Source of the DNA: Flavobacterium sp. 90
Lineage (GTDB): Bacteria > Bacteroidota > Bacteroidia > Flavobacteriales > Flavobacteriaceae
Direction of reading: 5' to 3'
Assembly: GCF_004339525.1 (NCBI RefSeq)
Contig: NZ_SMGE01000001.1
Coordinates: forward strand, 3,348,001-3,412,000
DNA length: 64,000 nucleotides
A program made the position numbers and the translations under genes. Each line of letters opens with the position of its first letter. Position 1 is the first letter of the stretch. The notes below the pieces were generated by a model. That model made no database searches, was not told the DNA's origin, and saw only the letters and a program-made list of their open reading frames with translations. Below are positions 1-8,496 of the stretch, piece by piece.

Positions 1-870
1 TGGTCTTGTAGTTGTAACAGGAGCCGGTCTTTTATAATCTCTTCCATTGTACGTAGTATTATAACGGCCACTAGCTCTATTATCTCTTACAACAACTGAT
101 GTATTTCTTCTTGACGCATAGCGATTATAATATGTTGGATTTCTTATAACAGCTGTTCTTCTATAATAATCATTGCGATAATAATGTCCATGATATCCCC
201 AGTAATCCTGATAGTAAACAGGACGCCAAGGTCGCCAATACGAAGGATAATATCCCCAATACCAAGGAGATCTGTATGGTACATATATAGGAGAAAACAA
301 AAACAATACAACTGGCCACGCATTCACACTTGTGGTAACATAACTTGGATTGCTTGTTGTTGTATTGTAATTATTGGTGGTATTGTTGTTTACGATTACA
401 GTTTGGTCTCCTTTATAGCCCGGATTTGGTGTTCCTGCAACAGTATCTGAAGGTTCTACAATGTAATTTTTTCCATATAAATCTTCATCTCCAATAATCT
501 GAACGTGTATATTGTTCTTTTTGTCTTTTTCTACTTCAATAACAGCCACATCTTGTTTCTCAGTACTATTTATAGCAACCTGAAGTACAATCGAATGTAT
601 ATTTCCATCTTTTTGACTTTCGATTTCAATATAATCAATGTCGCCATCATTATTTAAATCCAAATTATTAACCTTACTGTCTTGTTCATTTAGTACTTTT
701 TCAAACTCTTCTAAGGTTTTAGATTTTTGAAAAATATCTAAAACTGCAAATAAATTAAGATTATCTCCTGGTAAACCTAAAGCAACAGGTTCATTATCTG
801 TTTGAGAAAATACAGGAATAGAAAACAAACTAGTCATTAAAATTGTAAAAAATAAGAAGTTCTTTTTCAT
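1..870 (-). CDS. Secreted EF-hand-like protein, C-terminus cut by window edge
   Basis: The minus-strand frame is open from an ATG at 868-870 to the window edge, giving 290 residues without a stop. It begins with a short basic-hydrophobic signal peptide ending near FSQ. Around residue 72 there is an acidic loop, DLNNDGDIDYIE, that fits an EF-hand or dockerin-type calcium site. A Thr/Asn-rich linker follows, then a stretch very rich in Tyr, Trp and Arg, probably a low-complexity surface or envelope segment. Function is unknown. It is divergent from the TolC operon, with 266 bp between the two starts. The reading frame is certain; the calcium-binding role is inferred from the motif only. Confidence 0.8.
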   Translation of the reverse strand, partial: MKKNFLFFTILMTSLFSIPVFSQTDNEPVALGLPGDNLNLFAVLDIFQKSKTLEEFEKVLNEQDSKVNNLDLNNDGDIDYIEIESQKDGNIHSIVLQVAINSTEKQDVAVIEVEKDKKNNIHVQIIGDEDLYGKNYIVEPSDTVAGTPNPGYKGDQTVIVNNNTTNNYNTTTSNPSYVTTSVNAWPVVLFLFSPIYVPYRSPWYWGYYPSYWRPWRPVYYQDYWGYHGHYYRNDYYRRTAVIRNPTYYNRYASRRNTSVVVRDNRASGRYNTTYNGRDYKRPAPVTTTRP

Positions 871-1038
871 ACAAATATTTTGTTAATTCAGAATTATAGT
901 TACTAAGGTATGAAAAAACAGACAAAGTTCAACAGTGCGTCATAACTTTCTGTTTTACAACTATAAAATATTAAAAAAGTTTTAAACCTTCTCTATGTTT
1001 TCCTTGCTGACAAGGTGATATTGTAAGACTTATATTCT

Positions 1039-1046
1039 TAACTTTG
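1039..1046 (+). promoter_or_regulatory. Candidate -7 box (TAACTTTG) for the TolC operon
   Basis: The sequence matches the Bacteroidota TAnnTTTG -7 consensus and lies 90 bp before the tolC-like ATG. No TTG sits at the usual 17-23 bp upstream; the nearest is 15 bp away, so support is partial. Confidence 0.35.
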
Positions 1047-1136
1047 TAATTAAACGTTATTTACGTCTGTTTTTCCTTTTAGGATATCCTACAAATTTTG
1101 TTTCAGAATTTATCAAATAATAGATACAGAATTGCA

Positions 1137-2519
1137 ATGAAAAAACATTTATCTTTTTTACTTTTCTTCTTTTATCTAACTTATGGATATGGTCAAATTG
1201 AGGTTTCTTCAAGCTTAGAAGATGCAATTCAGAAGGCGATCGAGAAAAGTACTTCGCTGAAAAACAAAGATCTGGATATTGAAAAATTAAATCTTCAGGA
1301 AAAAGGAGTCTGGAACAAATACATTCCAACGGTTGAAGCGAGTGCATTGTATTCTTATTTTGACAATAAACTAACTGTTGATCTTCCTACGGCTACAATA
1401 CCAATTGTAAATTATCCTTTGTTTGATGGAAAAACAGCTTTTAAAAACTACGGAAATATTTTTAACGGAAGTGTAATGGCAAAAACCGTATTGTTTAGCG
1501 GAATGCAAATTCCAAACGGAGCAAAAGCTATTGCAGAAAAAACGAAAGGAACTGTATTTTTAAAAGAGTCAGAAAAAGATCAAATCATAAAAGATGTGAT
1601 AAACACTTTTGATCAATTAGAATTATTGAAAGAGATTGACAAATTAATACAGGAAAGTGAAAAGCGATTAGATACAGAAACGAAACGTGTAACAAAAGCA
1701 ATTGAACAGGGACTTGCAATACCATACGATCGGGATAAAATTAAACTGGCATCGCTGGAACTGGCTTCAAAAAAAATTGAACTGGACGGAAAACGAAAAT
1801 TAGTCTATAAAAAAATTCAATACCTAACAGGTTATTCTATTGATGAGATTGAGAATGTTCATTATGAATTGGCTCCATATATTATAGCTGATGAGAAATT
1901 AAGCACTGAAAATAAACAGGAAATAAAAGCACTCGAATCGTTTAAAACTGCGTATGAATATTTATTAAAAAAAGAAAAAGGAACTTATTTGCCTACTTTG
2001 GGTGCTTTTGGTGGAGTTTCGTACTCGAGTTTATTCAATGCAAGAGCTACAACTCCCATTATTACCGGAATAAATCAAGCATTATATTTAGGTTTAAACG
2101 AATTAACTATAAGCAATAACTGGATGGTTGGAGCTGCCATGAAATGGGAAGTTTTCTCAGGTTTTGAAAGAAAACATAAAGTACATGAAGCCAAAATAAA
2201 TATTGAGCAAGTACAGAACCAAATTGACGATACGAAAGAAAAACTGGAATTACTTCTTGAAAAAAACTTAGTTGATTACAGTGTTCTAACACAAAAAATT
2301 GATATCACACAACAACAAGAAAAAGTCGCAGGCAATAATTTAAATCTGGCGATAAAACAATATAAGGAAGGTCTTATCAATATATCTGAACGCCTTGAGG
2401 CCGAAAATGATTCGTATAAAGCATCAGTAAACAAAACCACGACTTTGATCGATCAGCGACTGGCAGCTATTGAAACTATAATTGCTACTGGCGATTTATC
2501 AAAAAAAATATCCAAATAA
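1137..2519 (+). CDS. TolC family outer-membrane efflux protein
   Basis: 460 residues from the ATG at 1137, chosen because it gives a clean signal peptide (MKKHLSFLLFFFYLTYGYGQ). The longer frame from 1098 adds residues with no signal character. The mature part is mostly long amphipathic helices in two repeated halves, as expected for an outer-membrane factor that forms a trimeric channel-tunnel through the outer membrane and periplasm. It is the first gene of a three-gene operon: the HlyD-like adaptor starts 13 bp later and an ABC-2 permease follows. The substrate is unknown. The TolC family call is confident; the partnership with the adaptor and permease is inferred from gene order. Confidence 0.88.
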   Translation: MKKHLSFLLFFFYLTYGYGQIEVSSSLEDAIQKAIEKSTSLKNKDLDIEKLNLQEKGVWNKYIPTVEASALYSYFDNKLTVDLPTATIPIVNYPLFDGKTAFKNYGNIFNGSVMAKTVLFSGMQIPNGAKAIAEKTKGTVFLKESEKDQIIKDVINTFDQLELLKEIDKLIQESEKRLDTETKRVTKAIEQGLAIPYDRDKIKLASLELASKKIELDGKRKLVYKKIQYLTGYSIDEIENVHYELAPYIIADEKLSTENKQEIKALESFKTAYEYLLKKEKGTYLPTLGAFGGVSYSSLFNARATTPIITGINQALYLGLNELTISNNWMVGAAMKWEVFSGFERKHKVHEAKINIEQVQNQIDDTKEKLELLLEKNLVDYSVLTQKIDITQQQEKVAGNNLNLAIKQYKEGLINISERLEAENDSYKASVNKTTTLIDQRLAAIETIIATGDLSKKISK

Positions 2520-2532
2520 AAAGTTCTATTTT

Positions 2533-3486
2533 ATGAAAAAAGCAATCCTTATAATTCCCTTAATTCTACTTTATGTAAGCTGTCAAAAAGCGCAGAAAGA
2601 AAATATAATTCAAGGAAAAATAGAAAAAGAACAAATTGCAGTTGTGAGCAAGATTCCCGGCAAGATTTTAAAAATCTTTGTTAAGGAAGGTGATATTGTT
2701 CGGAAAGGAGATACGCTTGCAATTCTTGATATTCCTGAAGTTGATGCTAAAAAAAGTCAGGCCGAAGGTGCCGTTACTTCCGCAAAAGCGCAATATAAAA
2801 TGGCTGTAAAAGGAGCAACTGAAAACCAAATCAAACAGCTTGAAGCAAAAAAAATGGGATTAAAAGAACAATATGAATTTGCTCAGAAATCTATTAAGCG
2901 ATTGACTAATATGCTAAAAGATTCTTTGATCTCACAACAAACTTACGATGAAACATTTGCTAAATACCAAGGAGCTCAGGCGCAATATAATGCTGTTATT
3001 GCCGAATTAGACGATGCTAAAAAAGGCGCGCGTATCGAACAGCAAACAATGGCTTTAGGACAGCAAGACAGAGCTCTTGGGGCATTGCAGGAAGTAGAAA
3101 CCGCCGATAAAGAACGCTACATTTTTGCGCCACAAGATATGAGCATAGAAACGATAACGCTAAATCTTGGTGAACTTGCCTTGCCGGGTTATACTTTATT
3201 TAATGGTTATATTGCCAACAGCGCATACTTTCGATTTACGATACCAGAAAATCAATTAGCAAAATTTAAAAAAGATCAGGAAATAAATGTTCATATTCCA
3301 TATTTGAAAAAAGATGTAAAAGGAAAAATATCAACTATAAAGCAACTGGGAGCTTATGGAAATATCGCAACGGCTTATCCGGATTACGAAATGCAGGAAA
3401 GTTTATTCGAAATAAAAATAACGCCTGCGAATAATGACGAAACAAAAGATCTTATTACGAAAACAACGGTTACTTTATCTCTCTGA
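2533..3486 (+). CDS. HlyD family periplasmic adaptor (membrane-fusion) lipoprotein
   Basis: 317 residues from the ATG at 2533. The N-terminus carries a lipobox ending at Cys near residue 18 (LILLYVSC), so it is probably a lipoprotein. A biotinyl-lipoyl-like segment follows (VVSKIPGKILKIFVKEGD, VRKGDTLAILD), then a coiled-coil hairpin rich in Lys, Glu, Gln and Ala (about residues 70-190), then beta-rich adaptor domains. This is the usual order for an adaptor that joins an inner-membrane transporter to TolC. It lies between the tolC-like gene and the permease (2 bp to the next ATG), in keeping with one export machine. The upstream ATG at 2482 lies inside the tolC gene and is less likely. Confidence 0.87.
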   Translation: MKKAILIIPLILLYVSCQKAQKENIIQGKIEKEQIAVVSKIPGKILKIFVKEGDIVRKGDTLAILDIPEVDAKKSQAEGAVTSAKAQYKMAVKGATENQIKQLEAKKMGLKEQYEFAQKSIKRLTNMLKDSLISQQTYDETFAKYQGAQAQYNAVIAELDDAKKGARIEQQTMALGQQDRALGALQEVETADKERYIFAPQDMSIETITLNLGELALPGYTLFNGYIANSAYFRFTIPENQLAKFKKDQEINVHIPYLKKDVKGKISTIKQLGAYGNIATAYPDYEMQESLFEIKITPANNDETKDLITKTTVTLSL

Positions 3487-3488
3487 TT

Positions 3489-4646
3489 ATGCAAAACTTC
3501 TTTTCATTGCTTAAACGGGAATTCCGATTATTTTGGAGTAATAAAGTACTTCGATTGCTTTTTATTGGAGCGCCAATTCTTTATGGCGTTTTGTTGGGAT
3601 ATGTTTACGGAAAGGGCAAAGTAACTGATTTGCCAATTTTAGTTGTGGATCAGGACAGATCTGAATTAAGTTCAAAAGCAATTCAAATGTTTCAGGACAA
3701 TGAGGTTTTGTCTATCGCTTCGATTTTGTACGATCAAAATAATCTTTCGCAAATTGCCATCCAAAAAGAAGCAACTTGTGTAGTTATTATTCCAAAGGAT
3801 TTTGAGAAAATGACACTCACAAAAAAATATCCCGAAATTACAACGATCGTAAATACCTCTAATGTTTTAACGGCAAATTATGCTTCGACGGCGATACAAA
3901 TTTGCCTTGGAACATTAAAAGCAGGCGTTCAAATTGAAACATTAAGAAAACAAGGCGTTCCTGAGAATTTACTTGCTTCACAATATGAACCTTTCAAAAC
4001 AACTTTTATAAAAAAATACAATCGAAGCACTAATTATATGTACTTTCTATGGCCGGGAGTTCTTGCGACAGTTTTGCAGCAAGTTTTACTTTTAGGATTA
4101 GCACTTTCTTTTGCTTCTGAATTTGAAAACGGAACTTTTAAAGATTTAGTCAAAAAATGTCCTTCGGTTTTAAAGCTTTTAGCGGTAAAAATTATTCCTT
4201 ATATGATTATGAGTTTCGGAATTTGGCTTATTTATTGGCTTTTTACTTTATGGTTTAGATTGCCTTTTTACGAAAACTTACTTCCGCTTACTTTTATTGC
4301 AGGGATATTTGTACTCTCGGTTTCTTTTATAGGGATTCTGGTGAGTATTTTGGTTCCAAGCCAATTAAAAGCGACAGAAATTTTAATGGTTATAGCAACT
4401 CCCAGTTTTATTCTAAGTGGTTTTACATGGCCATTAAGTCAAATGCCACAAGCAGTTCAGGCAATTGCCAATGTAATTCCGCTGACACATTTTTTGAAAG
4501 CTTTTAGAATATTAATTATCGAAAACGGAACTTTTTCACAAACCACAAAACCTATTTGGAATATGATAATTATAGGTTTGGTTTGTTTTATTTTGGCTTT
4601 TATTACTTTATACTTCAAAAAGAAAAGTGTTCTTAAAGAAGCGTAA
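3489..4646 (+). CDS. ABC-2 type transporter permease
   Basis: 385 residues. One membrane helix near residues 22-42 is followed by a large extracytoplasmic domain (to about residue 175) and then five C-terminal helices. This is the topology of ABC-2 permeases of the YhhJ/DrrB type, used for drug or substrate export. It is the last gene of the TolC-HlyD-permease operon, and a strong terminator lies 50 bp after the stop. No nucleotide-binding subunit is encoded beside it, so the ATPase must come from elsewhere. The ABC-2 family call is good; the substrate is unknown. Confidence 0.86.
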   Translation: MQNFFSLLKREFRLFWSNKVLRLLFIGAPILYGVLLGYVYGKGKVTDLPILVVDQDRSELSSKAIQMFQDNEVLSIASILYDQNNLSQIAIQKEATCVVIIPKDFEKMTLTKKYPEITTIVNTSNVLTANYASTAIQICLGTLKAGVQIETLRKQGVPENLLASQYEPFKTTFIKKYNRSTNYMYFLWPGVLATVLQQVLLLGLALSFASEFENGTFKDLVKKCPSVLKLLAVKIIPYMIMSFGIWLIYWLFTLWFRLPFYENLLPLTFIAGIFVLSVSFIGILVSILVPSQLKATEILMVIATPSFILSGFTWPLSQMPQAVQAIANVIPLTHFLKAFRILIIENGTFSQTTKPIWNMIIIGLVCFILAFITLYFKKKSVLKEA

Positions 4647-4695
4647 TTCCATAAAATAGGTTGATTTTATATCAACTTATTTCAGAACTAGACAT

Positions 4696-4731
4696 AAAAA
4701 AAAAGGCTTTCAGAAATGAAAGCCCTTTTTT
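4696..4731. terminator. Bidirectional rho-independent terminator
   Basis: The stem GGCTTTC/GAAAGCC with a 6-nt loop is flanked by an A-run on the left and a T-run on the right. It serves the converging permease (+) and beta-propeller lipoprotein (-) genes. Confidence 0.8.
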
Positions 4732-4763
4732 GGTAAAAATCCAAAAACTAATTCTAAAAAATA

Positions 4764-5807
4764 TTAATCGTTAAAGTAAAAACCATTACTTCCTATACCG
4801 GTAGCTATTTCTTTTTGTAATGCACCAGTTAAATTATAAACGTAAGCTGTACCATCTGCCTTAAAGTTTCCTTGTGCAACATAAATACGATTGTTTTTAA
4901 CTGCAAATCCATATATATTAGTTGCTGCAGAAGTTAAAAGTGGTGTTGTTGATGGAGCCGTAGCATTAGTATTTATTACATAAACAGCACTTCCTACTGT
5001 ATAGTAAATTTTACTGTCATTAACATCCATAAATCCTGCTTCTTTTAAGCTTTCAGGAAAAGCAAATTCAGTAAATGTTTTGTCTGTTATTTTTACTTTT
5101 ACAAGTCCGCTGCTATTTCCATAACCACCTTTTAAGATGTAAAGAATTCCGTTTTCTTCTTCAATACAATCACCGGTTTTACCAATTTGTACAGGAGTAT
5201 CCAGTTTTTTTGTCGCAATATCAACAATCGATAATTTATCACTGTAAGAATCTGTGATATATAATTTTCCATCTTTCAAAACCACTCTGTTAGCAGTTGT
5301 GTTCAAGTCAATTTTTGACTCATAAGTATTAGTTGCAAGGTTAATTATGGCAACATAATCATCTGTATCTCCTGTTGCAGCATTTTCGTATGAATACGTA
5401 TTTGCATTTGTAACATACGCTTTACCATCTTTTACAACTCCGTATCTTGGGTTTTTTAAGCCAGTTTCGATCTTAGTAATTAATTTAAAAGTGTAACGAT
5501 TAACTACTGTAATATTGTTGGCTCCACCTGAAATAATATAAGCGTTGTCACCACTAAAAAATATATTTTGAACAAATTTTCCAAGCACATCAGTTCCATT
5601 TGCAGCAGCATAAATATCTTTGGTAGAAGAAGTTAAATCATCACTTGAGAATGAAACAGTACCTTTTGTAGTTCCTTCATTTAAGATAAAAAAACCATTG
5701 TCATAAACTCCTTTTGGAGTGTCATCATTATTATTGTTATCATCGTTTGAACACGAAACAAATAGCGAAACGCTAAGTGCTACTAAAAATAATTTACTAA
5801 ACTTCAT
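4764..5807 (-). CDS. BtuG-like beta-propeller surface lipoprotein (YncE/DUF5074 type)
   Basis: 347 residues with a lipoprotein signal peptide (lipobox LFVSC, Cys19) followed by an acidic Asp/Asn tether. This tether is typical of Bacteroidota lipoproteins exported to the cell surface. The rest consists of repeated short beta-strand units of about 40-45 residues (for example TVVNRYTFKLITKI, YVAIINLATNTYESKI, KLSIVDIATKKL), the pattern of a YncE-like seven-bladed propeller. The gene starts 4 bp after the btuB stop, so the two are co-transcribed behind a cobalamin riboswitch. In Bacteroides, BtuG is a surface propeller lipoprotein that binds cobalamin and caps BtuB. The same role is inferred here from fold and context, not from direct sequence comparison. 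Confidence 0.8.
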   Translation of the reverse strand: MKFSKLFLVALSVSLFVSCSNDDNNNNDDTPKGVYDNGFFILNEGTTKGTVSFSSDDLTSSTKDIYAAANGTDVLGKFVQNIFFSGDNAYIISGGANNITVVNRYTFKLITKIETGLKNPRYGVVKDGKAYVTNANTYSYENAATGDTDDYVAIINLATNTYESKIDLNTTANRVVLKDGKLYITDSYSDKLSIVDIATKKLDTPVQIGKTGDCIEEENGILYILKGGYGNSSGLVKVKITDKTFTEFAFPESLKEAGFMDVNDSKIYYTVGSAVYVINTNATAPSTTPLLTSAATNIYGFAVKNNRIYVAQGNFKADGTAYVYNLTGALQKEIATGIGSNGFYFND

Positions 5808-5811
5808 TATA

Positions 5812-7665
5812 TTAAAATTTTAGGGTTAGGTACATATTAAAATTGCGACCTGGCTGAGGTCTGTATTCCAAACTTTCATATTCTTTATTGAAAAGATTTA
5901 ATACTTGAAAACCAAGTTTGAAAGTGTCCAGAAATTTAAAATCATAGTCAATTCCGATATTCGAAACATTATAATCATTTATTATATCCTTCGGGTCATT
6001 GTTTTCTGTTGTATAAACAAAACCATTAAACATAAATTGATAATAAGCTGAAATTCTATTTCTGGAATAAGAAACAGATCCAGTTACTTTATTTAACGGA
6101 GTATAGAAAAGCTGTTTTTTGGTTTCATCATTTTTTGAAGCCGTGTAAGCATAAGTTGCATTTGCAGCGAAGATATTTTTACCAAATTGTTTTTTCCAGC
6201 TTAATAATGTTTCAGCACCATAACTATTTACTTTATCTGTATTTTGTGGAGACCAAATGCCGTTGCTTCCCGGAATCCATTGCAATAAATCTTTTATTTT
6301 CATGTAATAAAAGGTTTGAGTCAATGATATATTTTTGAAAGTGAAAACATTTCCAATTTCTGCCTGATAAGAACTTTCAGGTTTCAAATTCGGATTTCCT
6401 CCTTGTTCCCAGTACAAATCATTAAAAGTTGGGATTCTAAAATTTCGTGATAAATTCAATTTCAAATTATACAATTTGCTAAATTGATACGAAGATCCTA
6501 AAGAGAATAGAAGAGGAGATTGATAATTGTCTGTAAACTCTTTTCTGATTCCGAATTCATTTTTCCAATCCGTCGAAATATCTTGTTTTACCAATAAAGC
6601 AGCCGAACTAATTTCTCTAACGTGATCTCCAAAACCAGTTCCGTAACCTTTAGTTCTGTTGTAATCCAGAACTCCGTTTATTTGTGTTGATTTCGAAATT
6701 TTATAACCTAAATCTGCTTTCGTGATAAAGCTTTCTGTTTTTCCGTAAGTGAAAAAATTAACCGCATTATCTGGATAATATTGATAGTTTTCGAAAATAT
6801 ATGCCGCTTTCAGATTAGTGGTAAATTTGCCATAATCACCGTCATATTCTAATAAGTTTCGGTTAAAACCATTTACATATCTGGTTTTAGTTTCCGTTTC
6901 AGATACTAAGGAAGTGTTTCTGTCGGTATTTGAAGTTTGAGAGTATAATTTCAAACTATTTTTTGCGTCAAATTTGTAACCAACATTCGCGCTCATAGTT
7001 ATTACATCATATTGACCATTTTGGTTCCAGCGTTGTTCGCCTTTCCAGTTGTGTTTATTGATGTATTTGTAATCATTTGTCGAACTATTTTTAGAAAAGC
7101 CAATTTGTGCGCTCCATTTTTTATTCGAAATATTGGTTTTAAAATTGATTCCAATAGTATTGAAACTTCCGTAATCAAGTTTTAAATTAGTCTCAAACCG
7201 ATTATAAAATGCCAAATCGTTGTTTAAATGTACGGTTCCTCCAACGGCTCCACTTCCGTAAAGGACACTTCCTCCGCCGGCTTTTATACTTATCGAATTA
7301 TAATCAGAGCCGGAAATAGTATTAAAATCAGTACTTCCGTTCATTTGAGAATTGATATTAATTCCGTTCCAGATTACCGCCGTTTGTGATGCCGTAGTTC
7401 CTCTAAAAGAAACTGTTGAGAGCATTCCACGCCCATATTCTTTAAAATAAATAGTGGAATTAAAGTTTAAAAGATCCGTCAATAAAGCCTCATTTTTATT
7501 AATGACAGAATCATTGAGTTTTAAAACGGATTGTGAATTGGAGTATTTTTTAAGATTTGCGTCAGAAACTACAACTTCTTTCAGTTTGGTAATAGAGTCG
7601 TTCTGCGCCGAAATAATTTGGCACAACAACAATAAACAAAAAGCAAAACGTTTTTTTAAAGTCAT
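5812..7665 (-). CDS. btuB: TonB-dependent cobalamin receptor BtuB
   Basis: 617 residues from the ATG at 7665, which begins a standard signal peptide (MTLKKRFAFCLLLLCQIISA). The open frame extends up to 7830, but that part only translates the riboswitch. After the signal come a short TonB-box-like segment (LKEVVVSD), a plug domain (roughly residues 40-150, with SFRGTTASQTAVIWNG and GSGAVGGTV) and a 22-strand type barrel ending in an aromatic-rich beta-strand with a terminal Phe. It imports corrinoids across the outer membrane using TonB energy. Substrate assignment rests on the cobalamin riboswitch in its leader and on the neighbouring cob genes. It is co-transcribed with the propeller lipoprotein. 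Confidence 0.92.
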   Translation of the reverse strand: MTLKKRFAFCLLLLCQIISAQNDSITKLKEVVVSDANLKKYSNSQSVLKLNDSVINKNEALLTDLLNFNSTIYFKEYGRGMLSTVSFRGTTASQTAVIWNGININSQMNGSTDFNTISGSDYNSISIKAGGGSVLYGSGAVGGTVHLNNDLAFYNRFETNLKLDYGSFNTIGINFKTNISNKKWSAQIGFSKNSSTNDYKYINKHNWKGEQRWNQNGQYDVITMSANVGYKFDAKNSLKLYSQTSNTDRNTSLVSETETKTRYVNGFNRNLLEYDGDYGKFTTNLKAAYIFENYQYYPDNAVNFFTYGKTESFITKADLGYKISKSTQINGVLDYNRTKGYGTGFGDHVREISSAALLVKQDISTDWKNEFGIRKEFTDNYQSPLLFSLGSSYQFSKLYNLKLNLSRNFRIPTFNDLYWEQGGNPNLKPESSYQAEIGNVFTFKNISLTQTFYYMKIKDLLQWIPGSNGIWSPQNTDKVNSYGAETLLSWKKQFGKNIFAANATYAYTASKNDETKKQLFYTPLNKVTGSVSYSRNRISAYYQFMFNGFVYTTENNDPKDIINDYNVSNIGIDYDFKFLDTFKLGFQVLNLFNKEYESLEYRPQPGRNFNMYLTLKF

Positions 7666-7694
7666 AATTTCTAAACTCTTTTTCCCGAGAGCTC

Positions 7695-7882
7695 GATATT
7701 CGTTACAAAGGCAGGTCTCCTGGCTTGCGTCTTGTTGTTTACCTTCCCATTCGCCGGGGCGAGCAGTGGTTTTGTAGTTACAACAAGCATTCTTTTCAGA
7801 ACAAAGCTTACAGTTGCGGGTACAGCTCAAGAATTATTACTTGATTCCCTTTTAATGTGTTAATGAACACAACCTTAATTTC
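7695..7882 (-). promoter_or_regulatory. Cobalamin riboswitch upstream of btuB
   Basis: Read on the minus strand, the leader contains GGGAATC, then GCTGTACCCGCAACTGTAA, and then the B12 box GCCAGGAGACCTGCC (complement of 7710-7724). These are the conserved core pieces of the AdoCbl riboswitch in the right order. It lies between a good promoter (7886-7917) and the btuB ATG at 7665, inside a leader of about 215 nt. Cobalamin binding would lower btuB-btuG expression. The region between the B12 box and the ATG contains a GAGCTC palindrome, but I cannot fold it reliably enough to say whether control is on translation or termination. Confidence 0.93.
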
Positions 7883-7885
7883 GTG

Positions 7886-7917
7886 CAAATATAAAGTTAA
7901 AATTATCGAATTTTCAA
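7886..7917 (-). promoter_or_regulatory. Promoter of the btuB riboswitch transcript
   Basis: On the minus strand, TTG (7917-7915), a 21-bp spacer and TATATTTG (7893-7886) fit the Flavobacterium consensus TTG-N17-23-TAnnTTTG. Transcription would start near 7879, just before the riboswitch. Confidence 0.75.
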
Positions 7918-7959
7918 ATTTGTTTCACTTTTTAAAACAAATTCTAAACAAAACGGCAT

Positions 7960-8496
7960 TTAAAGTACTATTTTTATTACTTCGCCAAAGTCTACTTTAT
8001 TATTAAAAGCATCTTTTAGAGGTAAAGAAGTTTGATGACATAAAATGCTTCTTATAACGCCGGCATGTGCTACAAGTATAATAGGAATTGTTATTTCTTT
8101 TGAAACCAAATCAGCTAAAAAACCTTCAACTCTCTGATGTAATTCAACAAAAGATTCTCCGTTTGAAACCTTAATAGTGACAAAATCTTCCATCCAGGGA
8201 TTAAGTTCTTCTTGTGGAATATTATTCCAGTTTTTCAATTCCCAATCGCCAAAATTCATTTCCATTAAGCGGTTTTCTTTTTCAAAAGAAATGGTTTTGA
8301 TGTTTCTCCCGATATATTCAGCCAGAATAACACAACGTTTCAAAGGACTTGAAAAAATAACAGCTTCTGAAGGTAATTGCGAAAGAATATTTTCGAAAAC
8401 TAAGTCAAAAGGTTCTGCCAGATCAACATCAGATTGTCCGTAGCAAATACCTTTTTCACAAACGGTTTCAGTGTGACGAACTAGATAAATTTCCAT
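7960..8496 (-). CDS. cobC: Alpha-ribazole phosphatase-type histidine phosphatase (CobC)
   Basis: 178 residues of the histidine phosphatase (phosphoglycerate mutase-like) superfamily. The catalytic RHTE motif is at residues 7-10, followed by CYGQSDVDL, which is typical of CobC. A second catalytic His occurs in VAHAGVIRS near residue 144. CobC removes the 5'-phosphate from alpha-ribazole phosphate or from adenosylcobalamin phosphate in nucleotide-loop assembly. Its start overlaps the 3' end of cobS by 16 bp, so the two genes are translationally linked. The general family is certain, and the CobC identity is well supported by this context. Confidence 0.9.
   Translation of the reverse strand: MEIYLVRHTETVCEKGICYGQSDVDLAEPFDLVFENILSQLPSEAVIFSSPLKRCVILAEYIGRNIKTISFEKENRLMEMNFGDWELKNWNNIPQEELNPWMEDFVTIKVSNGESFVELHQRVEGFLADLVSKEITIPIILVAHAGVIRSILCHQTSLPLKDAFNNKVDFGEVIKIVL

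Noticed and set aside
7666..7830. N-terminal extension of the btuB frame
   Set aside because: It translates the cobalamin riboswitch and has no signal peptide. The ATG at 7665 starts a proper one.
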